Shown one piece after another: positions 9,578 to 13,851 of a stretch of DNA of 13,851 nucleotides; position 1 is the first letter of the stretch, and every line of letters starts with the position of its first letter. Source of the DNA: Nephromyces sp. MM_2019. Taxonomy: Eukaryota; Apicomplexa; Aconoidasida; Nephromycida. The notes beneath the pieces are model-generated. The model saw only the letters and a program-made list of their open reading frames with translations, did not search any database and had not been told where the DNA came from. The DNA lies in contig JADHZB010001069.1 of the NCBI GenBank assembly GCA_015657535.1, forward strand, positions 1-13,851, given 5' to 3'. The translations under genes and the position numbers were made by a program.

Positions 9578-9589
9578 GTGTACGTACAC
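9578..9589. promoter_or_regulatory. 12-bp palindrome GTGTACGTACAC
   Basis: Perfect self-complementary 12-mer, also at 856-867 and 1759-1770. One-mismatch relatives lie at 1195-1206, 3254-3265, 2298-2309, 428-439, 7802-7813 and 9057-9068, the third and fourth of these counted against GTGTAYRTACAC. All are in introns or intergenic DNA. It could be a DNA-binding site (dimeric factor) or an RNA element near branch points; neither is shown. Confidence 0.35.
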
Positions 9590-9646
9590 CCACATCCTCA
9601 TGCGAAAAAATTTATCCGCGTGTGTGTTCGATAGCTCTATGTGCAG

Positions 9647-9790
9647 CGAGGCGAAACAACCCCAATATATCAGCACTTTTTAAGCTGTGAAATCCCATTA
9701 TATATATGCAGTGTGTATGTGTATCTAGGAAAAATAAACACAAGAATCCTTCAGACAATAGAAACCGCTGTTTTAGCAACAAATGAGGAG
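9647..9790 (+). other. Candidate exon, unknown protein
   Basis: 48 codons open, phase 0, from an acceptor-like TATGTGCAG to GAG|GTGTAG; its second half reads GKINTRILQTIETAVLATNE, helix-like. A perfect copy of the 12-bp palindrome lies 57 nt upstream of its first base. It would follow the candidate at 9412-9507 in phase. A competing frame is open over part of it (ATG at 9557). Unassigned. Confidence 0.25.
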
Positions 9791-9867
9791 GTGTAGGTAG
9801 TTTACGCCTGAAATCTGATGCTTATACCGGGAGAGACACGCAGATGTCTCATTGACTAATTTGAGAT

Positions 9868-10120
9868 GTAGAAACACACACACGCACACACGCACGCACA
9901 CACACCAGTAGAGCGAGCGATTGATAGACACGAGAGAGAGACTGATAACAGAAATATCTAGAAAGAGTTATCAATAGCTAGAGTGTCTGAGTTAGGGTTA
10001 TACATGTTACACACAAGCAGGCAGAGAAAGAAAACACACACAAGCACAAGGAGATAGAGCAACAGAGAGACAATTTACACACTCTGAGAATCAAATTACA
10101 CACACACACGATATTCTCAA
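9868..10120. repeat. CA- and GA-rich simple-sequence block
   Basis: Plus strand has CACACACGCACAC runs at 9872-9904, then GAGAGAGA and ACACAC tracts to about 10110. No supported gene; the hydrophobic minus-strand reading through 9978-10202 has no recognisable domain. Confidence 0.7.
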
Positions 10121-10311
10121 GGCATATTGCAATGCATAGAATCACCAGAAAACTACCAACATACACAAAGAATGAGAGCTGCATTTCACGCCTATAAACC
10201 ACTGTATTAAAAGCAAAAATCTTTGAGACACTGAGTAGTTATAGCTACATATAGTGTGTGTGTGTACGTGTGTGTGTTCACGCTTCTGCTATTCTTAATA
10301 ATCCCTTGTAG

Positions 10312-10399
10312 AGAACTAGAAAAAGCGAATGATGCATATTGCATTAAAGATGCAAAGAACTCTCTAGAAACAGTGAGATTCAGAGGAGTGAGCATTGAG
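10312..10399 (+). other. Candidate exon, unknown protein
   Basis: Pyrimidine tract and CCCTTGTAG acceptor, then an open segment reading ELEKANDAYCIKDAKNSLET followed by VRFRGVSIE, to GAG|GTATAA. Its codons are purine-first and the peptide is charged and amphipathic, the most coding-like segment of the intergenic region. It starts in phase 2, so it does not join the candidate at 9647-9790 directly. A possible terminal piece at 10652-10687 (VVYHLNITRID, stop TAA) joins its end in phase. Confidence 0.27.
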
Positions 10400-10439
10400 G
10401 TATAATCCAAGAGGTGGAAACTGGTTGACTGAAGCGAAC

Positions 10440-10633
10440 TCCTACCTACACGAGTGTGTGTATTTGTGTGTGTGTATCACTGTTTGTCTGTTAGTGTGTG
10501 CTTCTGCGTTTTTGTGTACATCTCACTATTCGTGAGTGCGACTTACTGTTTATGTGTGCAACTCACTGTGTGTGTCTCTGTATCTCACTGTTTTTCTGTG
10601 TGTTGACGCTAGTGTGTGTGTGTGATTCCTTAG
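10440..10633. repeat. TG-rich simple-sequence block
   Basis: Plus strand alternates TGTGTG runs with CTGTTT/ACTGTT-like words, several preceded by CTCA. Non-coding. Confidence 0.7.
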
Positions 10634-10740
10634 TAAGATTTGCTATTGTAGGTGGTATATCATCTCAACATTACTAGAATAGATTAAGCTGCACTTCATA
10701 CGCGCCTCTTTCACCTCATAGCTTCTACAGTTTATCTTCA

Positions 10741-11105
10741 TTGTAAACCCCCCGAGTCTCCACCCCCTTCTGCCTAAAAAACCCCAAATTACACCCTTTT
10801 TTCGCCCTCCTATGGTGAATGCTCGGAGAGGGTGATACTTTATGCCTTTGCTGATAGTATAAAATCTCAGTCCACCTTCTGGTGGGAAATTCTACTCTCT
10901 TTCGAATAATTTTAAAACCCCCCCCCTTTGAGCTAGAAACAAAAACCCCCCGTCCCAATAAGCAATTCATGCACACCCCCCTCACAAGACTCCCTCGAAA
11001 AACCCACTTTCCACCCCAGCCCCCCAAATCCTAGCCCTTCAAGCCCATCCCTTAAAGCTCACCACCAAAAACCCTCCACCTCCTAACACCCCCCCACCTT
11101 CCCCG
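10741..11105 (+). promoter_or_regulatory. C-rich 5' leader of the alveolin gene
   Basis: Plus strand contains repeated runs of five to nine C. In-frame stops TGA 10929 and TAA 10959 precede the alveolin start, with no in-frame ATG between them and 11106, so this is upstream of the coding region. The open minus-strand reading is a by-product of the composition. The function as promoter or 5' UTR is inferred. Confidence 0.4.
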
Positions 11106-13748
11106 ATGTTACAATCCGACTATCTATCAATACATGACCTAGAGGATAATCCCTCTATCAGGACACACTCTCTAGAGATGGACCCAAAAATCTCCCCTTC
11201 AGAGCCTAACGGGAGGGTGAGGAGTTACCACCTAGACTGGATAGCTCAGAAGAACAGCCTTCCCCCACCAGACCACTACCTTAAAGAGGGGGAGAATCAG
11301 CTAAGCTGCATCTCTCAAGAGGAAGCAGCTCCCTCCTCGGAGGTAGAGGAAGAAGAGGCGGTAGCTTCACCAAAGTCAGAGGCCTCCCTTCTGGAGGGAA
11401 GCGAAGAGGGTAGGGGGGTGAGGATAGTTGAAGAGTGGAAGTCCTTAACTCTGCAGTCATCATACCCTCTTCAAGGTAGCAGTGAAGACACTGAGGGGGG
11501 TAAGCTCTTAGGTGTTTACCACCCCGGAGAGCCTGCTGATCTTCTAGCCGAAGAGGGGGAAGAGGAAGAAGGGCGTGTCTCTGAAGATTCCTGGCCTTGT
11601 GTGAGTGATGAGGAGGAGCATGTGGGGGGCATCAGTGGGGCGTTACTGCCCCCCCAACGCATAAGAACAGGCCCCTCCCTCCACAACTTTACCTCCAACA
11701 AACTCTCCTCCACAAGAGGGGGGGATTCTACCCGCCTTGCTTCCTCATCTTCGTTGCTACCCCTCCCCACTGTGATCCAAATGGACGACAGTGCATCCTT
11801 CTCCGACTTCTATCAGCTCAAAACCAGCCACTCCACCCCATACTACACAGTGGAAAGCCCCCCCCAACCTCCCCCACATACATTCACAACACACAAGGGC
11901 AGCGAAAGGTTCGATATCCCCTTCAAGGGTAGCCACGATGTTCAGAGCCTCAAATCCTCTTATCCTTCAAACTTTGTTCCAGAAGGGAAGCTCCTTAGAA
12001 TCAACGAGAGGGAGGTAGGGCCTTCCCTCTCTCACTTAACGGTGAAAAACCCAACCCCCGGGCAAGGGGGAGAGCTCATACTTCCCAGATTTATTCAGGG
12101 GGGGTTTCCATCCCCCATATGTGTTGAAGACACAGACCAAGCCCAACACACACACAATACTCCGCTCACACACTGGGGGCCCCTTCGATATGTTGAGCAC
12201 AACAGCAGCAATGCTACCCCACACACAAGCAGTAGCATTTCCCGCCCTCTTCCAGAGAAAGTTGTATACCATCACAAGATTCCTTCCCATCACGCTTACA
12301 CCTTCCAAGAAAGCCCCTCATGCACCGCCTATTTCCCCCAGAAACCCCACGCCCTCCACACTTCCTACACCCCCGTAAATGTGGGCAGTGCCACCCACCC
12401 CTTTCAACAGGACCACACCCCCCGAAATATCCGTGGGTCCCACAGCTCTTATCATCCTCCCCCCCTCCACGGTTCCTACACACCTCATACCTCCTACACC
12501 CCCCACACTGCCACCCCCCAGTCCTTCCACCACGACATCACCACCCTCCAGTCCTTCCACCAAGATGCCACCACCCCCCAACAAGATGCCACCACCCCCC
12601 ACCAAGATGCCACCACCCCCCACCAAGACGCCACCACCCCCCACCAAGACGCCACCACCCCCCACCAAGACACCTCTACCCCCCACCAAGACGCCATCAC
12701 CCCCCAATCCTTGCAACACCCCATCACCACCCCCCACAACTCAGTAGAGATCCCCCTCCCCAAGAAAACCTTTTGGCGCAATGTTCACCAAATTAACAAT
12801 ATCTACCACATTGAGAAGAAGATAACTGAGAAACCCATCATAGAATATGAGATGATTCCCAGGGAAAAGACTTACTACAAGTTTGAAGATAAGATAGAGA
12901 CAGTTCGACACACAATAAACGTTGAAAAGGTAGTTAAAGTACCACATTATAACATCACCTACAAGTGCATAGATGAAATGAAGACGGTGGAGAAGACAAG
13001 GGAAATCCTCGTTCCTTCTTCAAAGTGCAAGTATGTGGAGTACGAAGAGCCTCACTTTCGGTATACTGATAACTACTTTAAGGTGTTTACGAAGAAGTTT
13101 GTTCCAGACTACAAGGAAAACGTCTTTTACAATGAATTTTCATACCCAAAACCAAAGTTTGTTGACGAAGTAAAGGTTGTGAATATCGTGAAGAACGAGC
13201 CGGTGTTCGTGCCAGATGAAGAAGTGGAGATCATTGAAATACCTCAATATGTGGAGAAACCAGTCTGCAAGATCGTGGAGAATATCATCAAAGTTCCGAA
13301 ATATATCGTAGGTGGTAGGGGGTAGTGGGGGGTGCTGGGGGGTGGTGGCACGAGTCACTGCAATAGCGTGTCACTCCGGTAGTGTGTATCGCTGTGCTGC
13401 TGTCTCACTTGTAGCGAACAGAACCAGCCTTCTAGTTTATGGGTGAGGACTGGGTTAAGAGGATAAAGCGTATGTACCCATGTGCGTATATCCTTTCGGT
13501 ATGTGTGCAAAAACGCTTGAAAACAGCTGAACTTTTGTGTGAAAATGATATAGAATGTGTGTGTATGTGTGTGTGCTACAGGACGTACCAGAGTATAAGA
13601 CTATACACGTAGAGGCTGATAAAGAAGAGGTCATCTACGAATACTATGACGTTCCTCTATACTACGATCAGATAGAAGTGCAAGAGAAGAAAACCCCTCA
13701 TATACTGAAGAAGGAATCATTAGTAGAGAAAGTAGTAAACGTTCCAAG
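11106..13748 (+). CDS. Alveolin-family membrane-skeleton protein, partial (exons 1-2)
   Basis: Structural protein of the filament network lining the alveolar sacs (inner membrane complex) of alveolates. Exon 1 is 11106-13307 (734 codons) and ends ATC|GTAGGT. Exon 2 starts at 13582 after GTGCTACAG and probably ends at 13748 (AAG|GTACGG). The join reads KVPKYI-DVPEYKTIHVE, phase 0. The N-terminal half has acidic stretches (about 70-110 and 145-172), then Ser/His/Pro/Thr-rich sequence with seven QDATTPH-type repeats (486-534). From about residue 560 the protein is Glu/Lys/Val/Tyr-rich with the typical short motifs: EKPIIEYEMIP, VEKVVKVPHY, ENIIKVPKYI, VEKVVNVPRY. No signal peptide or membrane segment is visible. 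The start is the first in-frame ATG after TAA 10959, but its context (C at -3) is weak; Met25 is an alternative. The C-terminus is off the window. The specific IMC paralogue cannot be named. Confidence 0.9.
12561..12707 (+). repeat. 21-bp coding minisatellite (7-residue repeat)
   Basis: CAAGA(T/C)GCC units, the sixth diverged to CAAGACACC, start at 12561, 12582, 12603, 12624, 12645, 12666 and 12687, exactly 21 bp apart. They encode QDATTPQ, four QDATTPH, QDTSTPH and QDAITPQ. Because 21 is a multiple of 3, all six frames stay open, which explains the Pro-rich and Gly/Val-rich shadow readings here. Confidence 0.95.
13308..13581 (+). other. Intron 1 of the alveolin gene
   Basis: 274 nt, from GTAGGT to GTGTGCTACAG, phase 0. 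G-rich at its start and TG-rich before the acceptor. It divides two blocks of the alveolin domain without altering the motif pattern. Confidence 0.85.
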
Positions 13749-13781
13749 GTACGGAAAGGGAGATGCTCATATGCTGTGTGT

Positions 13782-13851
13782 GAAACCTGATATCTCTCTG
13801 TGTGTGTGAAACCTGATATCTCTCTCTCTGTGTGAAACCTGATATCTCTCT
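13782..13851. repeat. 26-bp tandem repeat at the right edge
   Basis: GAAACCTGATATCTCTCT starts at 13782, 13808 and 13834, 26 bp apart, linked by TGTG/CTCT tracts and cut by the window end. It lies just after the probable donor of alveolin exon 2, so most likely within intron 2. Confidence 0.9.

Noticed and set aside
1960..9999. Telomere-like TTAGGG words (about 1967, 2061, 9992)
   Set aside because: Isolated single words within TG-rich or mixed sequence, not tandem arrays.
10725..11027. 100-codon minus-strand reading upstream of the alveolin gene
   Set aside because: Lies in the C-rich leader, has no domain, and its Gly/Arg-rich composition follows from G-runs; no splice partner found.
12318..12796. 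Pro-rich plus-strand and Gly/Val-rich minus-strand readings across the alveolin repeat
   Set aside because: A 21-bp repeat keeps every frame open; the alveolin frame is the one continuing into a recognisable domain.
1..13851. tRNA, rRNA or mobile-element genes
   Set aside because: Reading both strands I found no tRNA-like A/B box pair in a cloverleaf, no rRNA core sequence, and no transposase, integrase or reverse-transcriptase motifs.

Overview
The window looks like nuclear DNA of an alveolate, probably an apicomplexan or a close relative. The main reason is a plus-strand gene whose C-terminal part is an alveolin (membrane-skeleton) domain. Spliceosomal introns, standard stop codons in the recognisable exons, and non-coding DNA saturated with CA/TG microsatellites fit this. 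I cannot name the genus.

Left end (1-4456, minus strand): the 5' two thirds or so of a bubblegum-type (ACSBG-like) long-chain acyl-CoA synthetase. I joined it from six exons: 3602-4456, 3041-3205, 2491-2586, 1539-1733, 1073-1150 and about 244-330. Every junction is phase 0 and each join restores the family's conserved sequence. The C-terminal part (GxVG/GEI, TGD and GRxKE motifs) lies beyond the left edge.

Middle (4457-11105): about 6.6 kb between the two divergent gene starts. It contains alternating CA-rich and TG-rich blocks, several degenerate minisatellites (periods 20, 22 and 40 bp), and C-rich leaders (on the sense strand) before both certain start codons. Several short open segments have acceptor- and donor-like edges, but I could not tie any of them to a family, and equally good-looking segments occur inside the synthetase introns. 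They are listed only as low-confidence candidates.

Right end (11106-13851, plus strand): an alveolin-family protein. It has a long low-complexity N-terminal region with acidic stretches, then His/Ser/Thr/Pro-rich sequence with a 7-residue repeat present seven times. The alveolin domain begins near residue 560 and continues across a 274-nt intron into exon 2. Exon 2 probably ends at 13748, and a 26-bp tandem repeat starts about 30 nt into the next intron.

The two genes have no evident functional link: one activates fatty acids for lipid metabolism, the other builds the cortical network under the alveolar sacs. The least expected signals are a recurring 12-bp palindrome (GTGTACGTACAC and near variants) that often sits 20-60 nt upstream of 3' splice sites, AG|GT-type exon starts that resemble ratchet splice sites, and the kilobase-scale strand alternation of CA/TG tracts.
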